DNA from: CAZEJK01 sp964512045
GTDB lineage: Bacteria; Acidobacteriota; Thermoanaerobaculia; Thermoanaerobaculales; Sulfomarinibacteraceae
Direction of reading: 5' to 3'
DNA: 13,301 nucleotides
Assembly: GCA_964512045.1 (NCBI GenBank)
Contig: CAZEJK010000141.1
Span: 1-13,301 of the forward strand
Position numbers and translations under genes: made by a program. Below the pieces are notes generated by a model. That model saw only the letters and a list, made by a program, of their open reading frames with translations, was not told the origin of the DNA and did not search any database. Below, piece by piece: positions 13,282 to 13,301 of the stretch; positions within the stretch are counted from its first letter, which is position 1; each line of letters opens with the position of its first letter.

Positions 13282-13301
13282 CCACAACCGGATCGGAGCG
13301 C

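Noticed and set aside
1..13301. CRISPR array, tRNA, rRNA or insertion sequence
   Set aside because: I saw no regularly spaced direct repeats with unique spacers, no tRNA-like cloverleaf, no rRNA sequence and no transposase motif on either strand.

Overview
This 13.3 kb window comes from a GC-rich Gram-negative bacterium. Nothing in it fixes the lineage. The Gram-negative assignment rests on a complete TonB-dependent outer-membrane receptor with a signal peptide and a C-terminal phenylalanine. The exported tricorn-type protease and the lipoprotein hydrolase would suit an Acidobacteriota-, Myxococcota- or proteobacterium-like peptide or ester scavenger, but that is inference. No rRNA, tRNA, CRISPR array, transposase or integrase was seen, and no gene-free stretch exceeds about 250 bases.

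Layout. (1) 1-297 is the 3' end of an unrecognised gene. (2) 360-1342 is a two-gene toxin-antitoxin module: an Xre/MbcA/ParS-like antitoxin and a RES-domain toxin that share a TGATG junction. It has a recognisable sigma70-type promoter and a repeated TTGACA..GGTTGC motif on both sides. (3) 1471-4570 is a self-contained transcription unit: promoter, TetR-type palindrome, tetR-family gene, TonB-dependent receptor gene (ATGA overlap) and a perfect hairpin terminator. (4) 4729-5916 encodes a serine beta-lactamase/esterase-family lipoprotein. (5) 7555-6146 on the minus strand is a solitary AAA ATPase of the DUF4143 type with an AT-rich, probably leaderless promoter. (6) 7805-11170 encodes a large exported tricorn-like S41 protease. 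(7) 12349-11222 on the minus strand encodes a CNNM/CorC-type membrane protein with a CBS pair. (8) 12515-13158 is a VapBC toxin-antitoxin pair. The window ends with an octamer-repeat and hairpin element.

How the genes may work together. The TetR regulator, outer-membrane receptor, periplasm-facing lipoprotein hydrolase and exported tricorn-like protease read as an uptake-and-degradation set, with substrate uptake controlled by TetR and cleavage in the envelope. This is inferred from adjacency and localisation signals. The two toxin-antitoxin modules and the DUF4143 ATPase look like accessory genes lying between these units.
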